Assembly: GCF_014356525.2 (NCBI RefSeq)
Contig: NC_052514.1
Coordinates: 5,793,943 to 5,857,942 of the forward strand
Source: Nilaparvata lugens
Lineage: Eukaryota; Arthropoda; Insecta; Hemiptera; Delphacidae
DNA length: 64,000 bases
Reading direction: 5' to 3'
This document shows positions 10,563 through 22,200 of the stretch, one piece after another (position 1 is the first letter of the stretch; the number at the start of each line of letters is the position of its first letter). The notes under the pieces were generated by a model. That model had not been told where the DNA came from, made no database searches, and saw only the letters and a list, made by a program, of their open reading frames with translations. The position numbers and the translations under genes are program-made.

Positions 10563-11811
10563 TTTACAAATAAAAGTTTCAAAAAAGAATAAGGTTAAGA
10601 TTTCACTTTCACTTTTAAAAGTCCAATTTCCACTTCAAAACTAATGACTAAACTAAAAATTTTGAATTTTGATATTTGAAAACTAATTAAAAACAAAAAT
10701 ATTTCACTCAAATCTCTATAAATTGGAAATTTTTGAGTAATTTTGCAAAAATTTTGAGCCAAAAAGAAAAACAACTTCAATATTTGTATGCCAGTTTCTC
10801 GAACACTAACTATACTAATGAAAAGTAGGCTTATAGGAGATAAGTGAAGTTTAATGAAATGAGCACCAAGGCTGTCAAAGAGTGAAATAATAATATACTA
10901 AAAGTAAATAGGAGTATTTACTAAAAGTAAATAAGTTTATACTGAGAGTAAAACTATACTAATGAGAACCAAGCTTATAGGAGATAAGTGGAGTTTAATG
11001 AAATGAGCTTCAACTCAGGCTGTCAAGACTGTCTTATACAAAGAGTTATGAGAAAATAGAGAATCCGAACAATCAAAAACTCAGAAGATGAATGTGACAA
11101 TTTCATGTTTCAAAACAATTTGTCTTAAAACAAGTTTATGAAAATCCAACTACATCTAATAAAATTGGAGATAAGATGAAAACAATCTTGCTTATCCAGC
11201 TTTCGGCGAATTGAAAATGATGTTACATTTTGATTACTCAGAAAGGATTTTCTGTGTCCTTGAATCTGAATAATCTCGAGTGTCTCTAAGAGAAAATTTG
11301 AAGCTTTATCCTGTATGTGTGGAGAGCAAAAAAGGTAATGTAATTGAATACAAGGGAAGGATTTGTTCCGGATTTGAAAACGTATTCATATTCCATGATG
11401 AAATTCTGTAAAAATTTTGAATACTGTTAAGATGAACGCACTTCCAAGCAGACAGTCGAAAAAATCAACCTTCTAATGCAGACTTATGAAGACAGACAAA
11501 GGTTTGAGTGTGATACAACATTCGAAAACCTGAGGGAGGATCCGTCAGCAGACGTCTGCGGATGTCTTTCTGCTGCTGAGTGCTTTAGTTTTACATGTCG
11601 TGATTGAACAATTTTAAAAGGGTACTTAGATTTCTTATTTTCATTATTTTATATTCAAGAGTAACCCTGAAGAAAAAACGACAATTCATATACCAGTCTG
11701 TATGTTACTCCAGAATTGAAACAGAAGGTTGAGAAGTCGATGGCAAGGATAATTATCCCTGAATCTGTATCTCTTGAAATATTATTGAGTCTGAGGTCTG
11801 AGGTCGACACG

Positions 11812-12163
11812 ATGCCCGGTCTACACGACAACGATATTAGCGCAAACCTGACAGGTTTGCGCTAAGTATCAGGAGGAGAAGGAGGAGGAGGAATAGGGTA
11901 ATGAGGTGGAGGAGTAGTTGGGAGAGGATGATGAGGATGAGGAGGAGGAGGAGTCTTGAGTTACTATAAATTCATCTCAAGTTTATAAACACTTCAAAAA
12001 CTTCGTATATGATTTATATATGGTTCAGTATATAATACATGTTTGTGTTAAAGTTGGTGTCCTGTAAACAGAGGTTTGGGCAAACTTGGCTCATAGCCAG
12101 ATTTGCGTAAACCTGACTTCGAGCCAAGTTTGCGCAAATATCGTTGTCGTGTAGACCCGGCAT
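11812..12163. mobile_element. MITE with ~40-bp terminal inverted repeats
   Basis: The left end ATGCCCGGTCTACACGACAA and the right end, read inverted as ATGCCGGGTCTACACGACAA, match over about 40 bases. Just inside the left end is a perfect 14-bp-arm palindrome (837-850 and 852-865 of the 11-kb block). A GGA-rich spacer follows. No transposase. Confidence 0.75.
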
Positions 12164-12597
12164 TTTACTCTTAACCCAATTGCCTTCCGGAAATGTATTC
12201 AACATGTTTTCCTCTCAATCTATACTATAGCTATTTAGTCTGAAGACAAATGTGTTAATTTTTTCATGATAAATACTACTTGAAAAATATTAAACAGTGA
12301 ATTTCTCATTAGAAACTCTCACTACTATTGTTTAATTAGTATTTAACATGGGTTATTTCTTGTGGAGATTGTTCTAGTAGCACTCATTTACCACAATATC
12401 AATCACACTCAATATATTATCTTAAACACATATCTTAATGTATACCTTCTGTATTAAACAAAGTATTAAACAATTTTGTTATGTTGTCGATAAAGAATAT
12501 CGTATTGTTGAAGTGTGTTTATTAATTCCAACTTATTCCACATAACAAAGTGAAGAAGAATATTGAAAAGAAAGCATAAACAGTTGTAGTGTGTCTG

Positions 12598-13428
12598 TAG
12601 GGATGTCAATCCCGGGACTGATTTCCAATCCCGGTATTTCGAGATTATCCAATATCAATCCCGGGATTGGCGGAAATCAGTTTCATGCATTTTCAACCAA
12701 TTGTTTCTCCTCAATTACATGTTCAGTAACAGTGTGTGGAGATAAAAAAGGGCTCATTATAGAGGGAGAGGATATTATTTAAATGAAACATTACTCAGAA
12801 AAAAAATATTAAAATCAAACATTCTATTCCTATAAATGTTTTCAAGATTAGGAGTAACTTTTTTCAAAAGCTGTACCACTGCTAAATGAAATCTTGTAGA
12901 GCCAACTGTATTATTCACTTTAACTATCTATTCTACTTATGATAGAGAAAGAGAAGATACATGATGAATCATTAGACAGATAAGATAGTTAATAGATGGT
13001 GCTTGTTTATTCCTGATTTCTGAAGTCTTTTCAAAGTTCCGAGTGCATTTCAAGGAAATTACATCGAGAAGAGACTCGACTCTAGTAGAGAGCATTTTTT
13101 GTTTCCAAATGGTGACACTCAGACCAGTCGATTCTAGTCTCCGCGACCTCACCATTCTGAAATCTGAACACATGCCCTCGACTAGAGTCGAGTCTCTTCT
13201 CGACCTGAGTTGCATGTGAGTTGAGCCTTAGAACAATAAATTAGACATGCAAAACTCATATTCATCACTGTAGATGAATTATTCTATATTGAATTTTTTT
13301 GGAAAAAAACTATTCACAATTTCAGGTTTTCTAATCCCGAAAATCCCGGGATTGACGCTGAGAAATCCCGGGATTGTTAAGAATCAAAAATGGACCGGGA
13401 TCCACGGATCCCGGGATTGACATCCCTA
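12598..13428. mobile_element. hAT-like MITE with 8-bp target-site duplication
   Basis: It is flanked by identical TGTGTCTG at 12590-12597 and 13429-13436. The ends are TAGGGATGTCAATCCCGGGA and its near-exact inverse TCCCGGGATTGACATCCCTA. An 8-bp duplication and a TAGGG-type terminus are hallmarks of hAT elements. More copies of the ATCCCGGGATT motif lie just inside both ends. Inside is an inverted repeat of 23 bp (13064-13086 with 13181-13203). Of 831 bp, none codes for transposase. The target is one unit of a local tandem repeat resuming at 13437. Confidence 0.85.
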
Positions 13429-13999
13429 TGTGTCTGGCTTCATAACTGGGAAACTTTCTTTTCATAAGTTTGGCTTCATAACTAGCCAATTTTGTTATGA
13501 TTGTGAATGAAGAAGATGGTATTGTTGGAGTGTGATAATTAATTAATTAATTCCAACTTATTCCACATAACAAAGTAAAGAAGAATATTGAAAAGAGAGA
13601 ATGAACAGTATGTCTGGCTTCATAACTTGGAATGCACGAACGAATGACAATATCCAAAGAGTGAAATTTTTTAAATTGTTTTATTATATTTAAAATGATT
13701 CAGAAATCATGAAAAGTATGATAAAAAGGTCTGTAGTATTGGAGAAACTGAGGATTCAAATAGATTTTGTACCTCACACTCTTGCAAATCTCACACTCAA
13801 TAACGAGAGCTGAAAGAAGGAGAATCAATATTTTCGAAGCTATAAACTAACTTTAAAGATAGAAGAAAAACTATTGATGTTGATGGATGAGTCTTGAACT
13901 AGAAGTGGCAGACGGTATATTCAGGTGATCATGCAATCCAATTCACTTACTGGCTGAGTAAATTCATCCCTAAACTCACACTTGCATTTACAATCTCTA

Positions 14000-14420
14000 T
14001 CACTCACAGCTCTCTTTCTCCCTTTCTCTCACCCACTCCCCTATCTTTTCTCTTCCACGCTTTCACTCTCTCTCTCTCAAGTCTACTATCTCTTTCTAAC
14101 TTCTCTGTCTCCTTTTTTTCGCTCTTCCACCCTCTCACATATGTAAATTTTTTCTTTTTTTTAAAGAGAGGACCCAGGAGTCCTAACTCCGCCCTAATAA
14201 GGCAATTAATCAATCAATCATTCTCTCTCTCTCACGCCCATCATCTCTCACTCACTTCTCTGTCTTCTCTTTTTCTCTCTCCTACCCTCACTCTCTCTCT
14301 CTCTCCCTGACTCACTCTCTAGTCTCATTCTCGCTCGTCCACTCACACTCGTCTCACACTCGTCCACTCACTGATTCACTCGCTCATTCATTCACTCATT
14401 CACTCACTCAGTAACTATCT
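14000..14420. repeat. CT-rich low-complexity tract with embedded retroposon end
   Basis: Runs of CTCTCT and CACTCA fill most of it. At 14160-14215, AGGAGTCCTAACTCCGCCC followed by an (ATCA)n tail looks like another retroposon 3' end. No gene. Confidence 0.6.
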
Positions 14421-14873
14421 CACTCTCTTGAAATTGAGTGCAGGTTATTTTCGAAACGTTTCCACTCGAAACGGAAGGAAGTAAACTTGGGAAAAGTGGT
14501 AGCAGGAAATGCATGAGACTAGTTGCAGGGGAAAATAGAAGGAAAGTAATGGATTGCCAAAATTCAAACACCGTCCATACATAAATCAGTAAACCAGGTG
14601 CATACCTGCACAAACGGAAGAAAGCTTATTATTCTTCTTCTTCTTTTTCTCCAACCACCCATTTTTTCTTCTTTGCATGCACTTTCATCGCGTACAACTT
14701 CTGCGATACCCTTTTCTTATCTCATCTATCTCTCTCTATTTTCCTTTTCAAATGCAATCTTCAATAAATTCAGTCTCTTGAAAATAATACCCTCCCTTCA
14801 CTTCTTCTTCGATAACCTCTCCGTCACCTCTTTTCCCCTCTCCATCACTCTTCCTTTCCAAGTGCAAATTCAA

Positions 14874-14931
14874 ATGAATTTCGACTCTTGGAAGAAGTGC
14901 TGCATCTTAGTTATGATACTCCTTGGAACGA
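14874..14931 (+). CDS. Possible first exon encoding a signal peptide
   Basis: ATG at 14874 gives MNFDSWKKCCILVMILLGT: a short charged start and a hydrophobic core, as in a secretory signal, then a strong donor GTAAGT at 14932 in phase 1. Phase-1 introns right after a signal peptide are common in secreted and receptor genes. A nearby acceptor (TTTCCAG at 15020-15030) would add about 25 residues before a stop in repeat DNA, so the true next exon may lie elsewhere. I recognise no family. Confidence 0.35.
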
Positions 14932-15130
14932 GTAAGTTCTTCTGGTAGTGATGGAGATAGGTGTCATAGTGTAGGGTTCAACTGCTGCATGTATCAAATA
15001 TTTATCAATACATGTTTCATGTTTCCAGTAGGTCAAGAATCTACAGTATTAATATATAAATGTAGTAAAATACTATACATCATCTACACTAATAAAACAA
15101 ATTAAAATCTTATAGCACCCTTTATTTTTA

Positions 15131-15420
15131 AAAAAAACTTTAAAATAGTTGAACAACTAGTTTCGGTGGTATATTTCACCATCGTCAGGTTATAAACCTG
15201 TTTATATGTAAAAAAAAAACTTTAAAATAGTTGAACAACTAGTTTCGGTGATATATTTCACCATTGTCAGGTTATAAACAGGTTTATATATAAACAATGG
15301 TGAAATATATCACCGAAACTAGTTGTTCAACTATTTTAAAGTTATAAACCTGTTTATAACCTGACAATGGTGAAATATATCACCGAAACTAGTTGTTCAA
15401 CTATTTTAAAGTTTTTTTTT
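15131..15420. mobile_element. Foldback of four hammerhead-ribozyme-like units
   Basis: Two ~80-bp units on the minus strand (about 15137-15200 and 15215-15280) are followed by two on the plus strand (about 15290-15345 and 15341-15415), making a near-perfect foldback. The last unit shows a stem-I hairpin (15341-15348 with 15353-15360, loop CCTG), then CTGACAA (15361-15367), a GGTG/CACC stem, GAAA (15385-15388) and a TAGTTG/CAACTA stem (15390-15403). The first unit has the full core CTGACGA (inverse of 15182-15188). About 7 bases separate stem III from stem I, more than in a canonical hammerhead. Similar repeats are known from Penelope-like elements. Confidence 0.55.
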
Positions 15421-16197
15421 CTAAATAAAGGATGCTATAAGATTTTATTTTGTTTTATTAATTTAAAAGTAGCCCATGTCAATAAGTGTTTTATGGCTAA
15501 TCAACCCTATCATCTGTACAGTACTTGGATTCAGATCAATACAATTCATATCATAATTTGTATTATCATAAACACAAACTCTCATATTTCAATGAAAACT
15601 ATTTATTGATTTATTCCAAAAATGTAGCCCACAACTATGAACATTCAAATCCAGATGACTCCTTGATCAAAGAAGAAACGCTAAGTGAATTCTTGCCATC
15701 TTCTTGCCAAATTCCGTAAGATCTCATATAACTTGGTCGAGTAGCATGTGATCTGTCTTTTTGTGATTGGTGTACTAATTTTATAAAAATTCTATTATTA
15801 TTAATTTCATTATTCATTTCCTCCCATTCTTGGTTTTACACAGACATCCTTTCTCTCTTCATTCTTTCTTCTTCTTTTTTTCTCTTTTTATTATTACTTG
15901 ATTCTATTTTGTTTAATAATAATTACTCTTATAATTAATTATTATTGTTTACGATTACTTCAATGATTATTTGTATTCTTTCATATTAATTGTATATTTC
16001 TTCATTTTTTATCTTCTTGTATTTCAAATTGTATAATGTGTTGAAAATATTGTATAGTGTGAAGGAGGCAAAATGGGTTTATCCTGTTGTCTCCATTGAT
16101 AGAATTATTTTTATTATTATTATTATTATTATCTTATGTCATTCACAATTTATTCAAAGTTCATTCATAATTTGAACAAATCCTACAAACATTTTTT

Positions 16198-16302
16198 CTA
16201 AGTTACTGTGTTATTGTTGGAACTCCATTTCATTCTTGCTGAGTAGTTATCACTGATCACCTCGGCAAAGAATATCACACCAGGTGCGATGACGGACACT
16301 AT
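16198..16302 (-). CDS. Candidate terminal exon, weakly Gr-like (uncertain)
   Basis: A good acceptor (ACTTTTTTCAG) precedes a phase-0 frame of 34 codons opening IVSVIAPGVIFFAE and ending at TAG (16198-16200). In Gr genes the last intron sits just before a hydrophobic segment carrying TYxxxxxQF. The position and hydrophobicity would fit, but T, Y, Q and F are all replaced. It lies 9 kb beyond Gr1 exon 2 with no exon seen between. It could be the end of Gr1, another gene or chance. Confidence 0.2.
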   Translation of the reverse strand: MVSVIAPGVIFFAEVISDNYSARMKWSSNNNTVT

Positions 16303-16829
16303 CTGAAAAAAGTAATATATTTTCATGAAGTATGAATCAAGATCAGTGAAAAATCCAGTTTCACAAATTAGAGATCAATTTAACATGTGACAACAATCGA
16401 TCAATATTTTATGTGTTGTCGTGATGGTGATGTTGTGGTGGATAATATATTATATTGAATAAAAATGATTTGTTTCTACCAAATTGAATGAGAAACACTT
16501 GATATTAACAAAACCACTAGTCTATAACAATGCAAGATATCAGGAACAATGCATAATTTTTTGGGGTGAATTGAATATTTTGACGAGAATAAATCATTCA
16601 ATTATTGTAGTCCTTTCAAAGAACAGCTTAGAGCTACCAAAAAGCTTACTTGTGATCACTGGAAATAAACGTGATACAATTCGTGAACATTGTTTTTATT
16701 GTTTGTTTCAATGTTGTATGGTTTCTTTCTGTAGCTTTTTTCAAATTCATCTCTATGACGATGTTCAACTGTTTATTGTATTGTATGATATACTGTGTTT
16801 AATTAATTGATATCTAATCTTATCTCATT

Positions 16830-17240
16830 GCTGACTATCAGGTAACCCGTGCTCCGCAAGGGTCTATTTTTAATATTGACAAAATGAAAACTTGACCGAG
16901 TGGCTTCTTGAAGAGTTTGAAGTAGGCTTAGAACTATCCTCGGTTAGTTAAGAATCTATACAAAATTTCAAGTTAATTTCAGTGCAGTAGTTTAGACGTG
17001 ATGATGCGTCAAACAAAAGTTTCATATTCCGTACGTGTATAAGCCAGTTCTTTTCTTTATTATAGTATAGATAAGCTCTTCAACTTGGTATTAACATAAT
17101 TGAGTGACAGAACTCAAATCTTTTTTAGCCTCCTCAACCTAATGTCAACCTGACAAAATTGGACTGATTATTAATATTAGTTACCAATTTTAACCATTTT
17201 GTTTCGAAGAGATAGTCTCTCTAGATTATAGCTGTTCTAT
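16830..17240. repeat. Degenerate dispersed-repeat remnants
   Basis: 17140-17240 resembles the inner part of the Helitron-like family (CAACCTGACAAAATT, TTTCGAAGAGATAGTCTCTC). 16840-17090 looks like a separate old repeat. No gene here. From 17240 to 18270 I see no supported feature. Confidence 0.4.
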
Positions 17241-18277
17241 ATTAAGATATAGTTTGTACATTTCATTTCTGATGTCCCATGAATTGAATTTGAACATTAT
17301 TTCTGAAAAATCTAGAAGGAAAATTGAAATGTGAGCTTCGAGGTGCACGAGATTGATATTTTTATAATCTATGTGCAGAATTTGGAGATCTAAATCATTC
17401 CCGTTTTCCCGGTATGCAATCCACAAGTTGACATGTTTTGATGCGAACAAACACAACCCTACTCTCTCTTATTATATAGAAGATGAAACAAGCAAAACTA
17501 CCATCTAGAATTTCTCAATAGATCAGTGATTTTGAAAATATCAATTTTTTTTTATTCAAGATCGATATTGTTCAGAGTGAGTGGTTGTGTACAGTAAGCA
17601 GTGAAGCATTATCAACATAATAATCACACAGAATGTCAAAAATGTGGTTGCCTTGAATAAATTATACTGGAAGTTGAAAACCCCATAGAATATGAAGTCT
17701 CCCTTGGGGAACATTGTAAACAATACTCTTCAGCTCCACCACACCATATACATAACATGTTTAACATGGTGATATCAACTTTCTACATGCTCTTAAATGG
17801 ATGAATACAACCCTGCTTCTTGGACGTAATTTTGGACAGCACTCTCTGAGTTGCATTAATAAAGGTGACGTTAGGTGAGGTAGATATATAAAATTTAATG
17901 AAATGGAAATAAATTTCATGAAATGACATTAATAAGTCTTGAATAAAATTGATTGAGACTGGCTTAATTATTCATTCAAAAAATCATCAATTATTGTTTA
18001 TAAATCCTGAGATAAAGTCCCAATCATTGTTACACCAATATAAATCTCTAGTAGCCAGCATCGGGAATATATATATGATGGAAATGTAGATACATGATTT
18101 GTAGTTTTCTTGACCTATCACGGCCGAGGTTTGCCATTGGCCTGGACAAGACACGCCTACAGTGGGCGGAGCTTTCAAATTGTACTGTCATTGGACACAA
18201 AATGTGTCAATAAATGGAATATAGAGCAATAACAATAAGATTCCAAACTCAACTCCAAATACAAGCTGAAAATATGT

Positions 18278-19329
18278 TTTCCTACAGTTACCTTGAAACT
18301 GTAGCCATTCCTGCACTGATTTCAGAACACAAAGAATCACTTTTCCGCTCTACTGCAGGAAAATGTTTCTCTGCACTCCAGATTTGCAACATGGCAACGC
18401 AAAATAGTTAGTGGGTTATATGGAGCACCAGTGCAGCAAAATCAAAATGAAGATGGTAACAGTGATTGTGGTATAGTGTTGTGGTGCACGTTATAATAAT
18501 ATTAAGGACAACGAGGACAGCCACCACATAAGTGACAGCCGTCTTCATTCATTTACTACTACATTATTCAATCGTATTTATTAGTAATAAAATTACACAA
18601 AAAAACATTTGATGCATTTCAGGCAATTTTACCCATAATTTCTCACTTTTCATATTCAATGGTAACTGTAGGAAAAATTTAATGTGAAATACGTGCGCAA
18701 AGTTCCTCTGCTGCACTCAAGAAACCATTCCGCCCTCGCCTACGGCTCGGTCGTAAACGTTTCTTTCGATGCAGCAAACTGTCACTTTGCGCACTAGTTG
18801 CACAAATAACTATTTCCTACAGTTACCTTGAAACTGTAGCCATTCCTGCACTGATTACAGAACACAAAGAATCACTTTTCCGCTCTAGTGCGGGAAAATT
18901 TTTTTCTGCACTCCAGATTTGCAACATGGCAACGCAAAATAGTTAGTAGGTTATATGGAGCACCAGTGCAGCAAAATCAAAATGAAGATGGTAACAGTGA
19001 CTGTGGTATAGTGTTGTGGTGCACGTTATAATAATATTAAGGACAACGAGGACAGCCACCACATGAGTGACAGCCGCCCCTTCATTCATTTACTACTACA
19101 TTATTCAATTTCATTTATTGATAATAAAATTACACAGAAAAACATTTGATGGATTTCAGGGAATTCTACCCATAATTACCAACTTTTCATATTCAATGGT
19201 AACTGCAGGAAAAATTTAATGTGAAATACGTGCGCAAAGTTCCTCTGCTGCACTCAACAAACCATTCATAAACGTTTCTTTCGCTGCAGCAAACTGTCAC
19301 TTTGCGCACTAGTTGCACAAATAACTATT
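18278..19329. repeat. Tandem duplication, two ~535-bp units
   Basis: Unit 1 (18278-18812) and unit 2 (18813-19329) match almost base for base; unit 2 lacks about 20 bases around CGCCCTCGCCTACGGCTCG. Each unit has inverted segments: CCTACAGTTACC against GGTAACTGTAGG, and GTGCGCAAAGT against ACTTTGCGCAC. The high identity points to a recent event. 19330-19880 holds nothing I recognise. Confidence 0.85.
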
Positions 19330-19884
19330 GGGGATGTGAAGATTTAATATTAAAGCACAATTCAATAAAATAACATACAACTACCAAGATATGGATAATT
19401 ATATTGTTGTGACAATGTCATTAATAGAGTATGTGAATTTTTACAATAAGAGAATTTCGGCACAACATTTTCACAATACGGTTTTATCTGGGTGTGAAAA
19501 TGTGTAATTAGTGCAGAGTGTGAAAATGGGAGAGAGCTTTTTCGACAATACACTAAAATTCTGAAACAAAATTCGGAACCAGCAATAAATTCAATTAGTC
19601 CCGTGCGGCAATTGAATGAGGAGAGTGTGTGGAATAGGAGCGGGTATTTTTTGGCTGAATTCAAATTTATATTGATGAGACCTGTGGTGAGATTCAGTTC
19701 ATTCTGTCAGCAGTGTTTGTATTATAAACATTGATGTTAATCGTAAGGGATGATGACAGTAAGAGAACTTCACTATAGCTTTCTGTAGGTTTCGATGGGA
19801 TTGAACTGTACAATACAGAAAACTCTTCTCATTTGGGATGGTAGGCTCGGTTTGGGACTATAGAGTTTTGTGTGGTTAGGATTC

Positions 19885-20066
19885 CACTTTATCACTCTAT
19901 TCTCTCTCACTCAGTTCCTCTCTTTGTCTCTTCCATAGTTTCTCTCATTGTCTCTCACATTATCTATCTATTCTCTTTCTTTCTCCCTTTTCTCTCTATC
20001 TATTTATCTCTTCATCGCTTCTTTGTCGTTGTCCCACCTCTGACTTTATCCCTCTCACTCGCTCTC

Positions 20067-20114
<48 letters not shown>

Positions 20115-20235
20115 CCTCTATCTATCTATCTATTTCTTCATCACTTGTTGTCTGTTTTCGTCTCTCACCTCTCACTTTATCTCTCTATCTCTATCACTCC
20201 ATCACCTTCCTCGCTTTGTCTCTCACTTTATCTCT
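19885..20235. repeat. CT-rich low-complexity tract
   Basis: A (TC)n run at about 20070-20115 sits in wider CT-rich DNA. A 131-codon frame across it is a composition artefact. Confidence 0.75.
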
Positions 20236-21029
20236 CTATTGGTCAGTTGGGAAATTCGCTGATGTAATACAATCAAGTTGAAACGAAACGCGAAACCTTT
20301 TAGACGGGAACTGTGTTCACACATTAACTTTTTTATTGTGTTTCCGGTTGTTCTTTTATTTTGTTTCTCATCCACTTCCGATTCATGTGTCGTTTCTTCC
20401 ACCCACATACTCTTCTCTAGTTGTTGCCTTGAGGAGTTCCGTATTTGAGTAGGTTTTTGCCTGTTGCTCTTAAGAATTGTCATGAGCTTTAACGCAGAGC
20501 TAACTGATTAGTCCATCTTCTGCTTCGAATTTGTACTGGTTCTTCTTGAAACATTTTCACAGATGAAAAGGATGAATGAGTTTACTGTCGTCTACAGCAT
20601 CATTAGATAAGGAGAAACATTGGCACGTGAAAAACGTGTCTTTGAATTCGAAAAAAATTGAAAACTGCTATCGGATTCGAGTGGACACTGGAACTTTAAA
20701 GTTTCATGTAAATGAAAAATGAAACCATAGAGAAAAGAATACAGATGGAAATTACTGAGATATTGCAATTATTCAAATGCTAATGAATTAATTATTATAA
20801 ATCACAGCATTTAATTTGGATTTTCATTCAAAAATAATAAGAAAAGAATACTTACACCCAGTTGCACAAAAGTATGTTAACTTTTAATACATGCTATTTC
20901 CGGCTCTTATCAACCCTTCGGATTTCAAAATTCATCAGTCATATCTCGAATACGTATTCTCTGAGTGTTAATCTTTGGTGAAAACAGAAATTTTAAACTT
21001 AACCTCACTTTGGACTATTTATATGTGCC

Positions 21030-21131
21030 AAAATCAAGGAATTGAAGAAGTTTTGGGCAATTGCCTGTTTCTCTTTCCAAATATCGTGTTTGTGACTGTT
21101 CTAATAAATAAAATAAATAAATAAATAAATA
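21030..21131 (+). repeat. Retroposon 3' end with (AATA)n tail
   Basis: GTTTTGGGCAATTGCCTGTT and an AATAAATAAATA tail. Sense strand plus. The outer stem (GAAGAAG...CTCTTTCC) is weak here. Same family as 10446 and 29745. Confidence 0.55.
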
Positions 21132-21479
21132 CCTGGCAATACATTGTCATTTGTGATAAAGAATCAATCAAAAAGAATCAATCCTGATTAAATGCCACAA
21201 GAGCCAATCAGACCTTCTCTATGATTGGCTATCATAGAATTAATCATGCCTGAGAATTTAACAAGTTTTTACCGGGACTCGGTAAAGTATACTAGTAGTT
21301 CTGTGAACAGTAGACCTCACGCAGTAATTTCATCCACAAGTACCTGAATGTAACTACAGACCTTATGGAAATACAGCAATAGACTGGCTTCTCCACACAT
21401 CTGTGTAATCACTTGTCAGCTGATTTATGATGAATAATTCTATAGACTGATTTTTAATCTAATATTGGCGTATGATGGA

Positions 21480-21690
21480 GGCTCCTTTTTCCTTTCATAT
21501 TATCCTTGAAATGCGAAATTTCCAAAAACCTTCGACGCGCAATTTAAAAAGGAACATACCTGTCAAATTTCATGAAAATCTATTACCGCGTTTCGCCGTA
21601 AATGCGCAACATATAAACATTTAAACATTAAGAGAAATTCCAAGCCATCGACTTGAATCTTAGACCTCACTTCGCTCGGTCAATTATATG
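21480..21690 (+). repeat. Dispersed repeat (CGTTTCGCCGTAAATGCG family), copy 1
   Basis: Runs from CCTTTCATATTATCCTTG to CACTTCGCTCGGTCAAT. Copies lie at 43984-44195 (same strand) and 49634-49865 (inverted). No long ORF. Class unknown. Confidence 0.7.
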
Positions 21691-22038
21691 ATCTCTGATA
21701 AAACTGAACGAAAAAAAAACGGAAATACAGAATAGAGTGTAACTTTCAACCTCTAATAAATGAAGAAATGTAGGCTTGAGTTAAATTTCCATATAATTAT
21801 TTGTACGTGTCCGGTATAGTAAATTTATTATCCCCATGAGCTACAATGGGACTATTCACACTCAGTCCAGCGGAGCGAGTATGCATAGCTCCATTAGAAC
21901 TTATTGAAATAATATTCTGACTGTACCGGACACGATCACTGATACTGATTTGTGTGAATTCAGCTGTATTTGTAATAAAGATGTTCTCATCTAGACTTCA
22001 CTAGCATTATACAGTAACTATATTACTATAACTTATAT

Positions 22039-22200
22039 GGGTTACACATACATAGATTTTTCAAAGTACGATTTTTTGTCGTTCCTATTAATTTTATTAG
22101 CTTGAACAGATAATGTTTGTCAAGTTCTGTTTAGTCTGATAGAATTCATATTAAGGTCGGCGAAAAATCGAACGTTCAAAAATCGATGTGTGTGTAACCG
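22039..22200. mobile_element. Short MITE with ~40-bp inverted ends
   Basis: The left end GGTTACACATACATAGATTT mirrors the right end, which inverts to GGTTACACACACATCGATTT. The match continues into the ACGATTTTT blocks. Non-coding. 22200-23380 contains no gene I can support. Confidence 0.6.

Noticed and set aside
16484..16810. A 108-codon plus frame.
   Set aside because: No recognisable motif, ordinary AT-rich codons and no splice or neighbour support.
17226..17456. A minus frame with LQILHIDYKNINLVHLEAHI, first considered as a Gr exon with the QLLH motif or a leucine-rich repeat.
   Set aside because: Residues after LQILH do not follow the Gr pattern and no acceptor sits in the right place; it overlaps an old repeat.
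19872..20267. A 131-codon plus frame.
   Set aside because: Artefact of the TC-rich tract.
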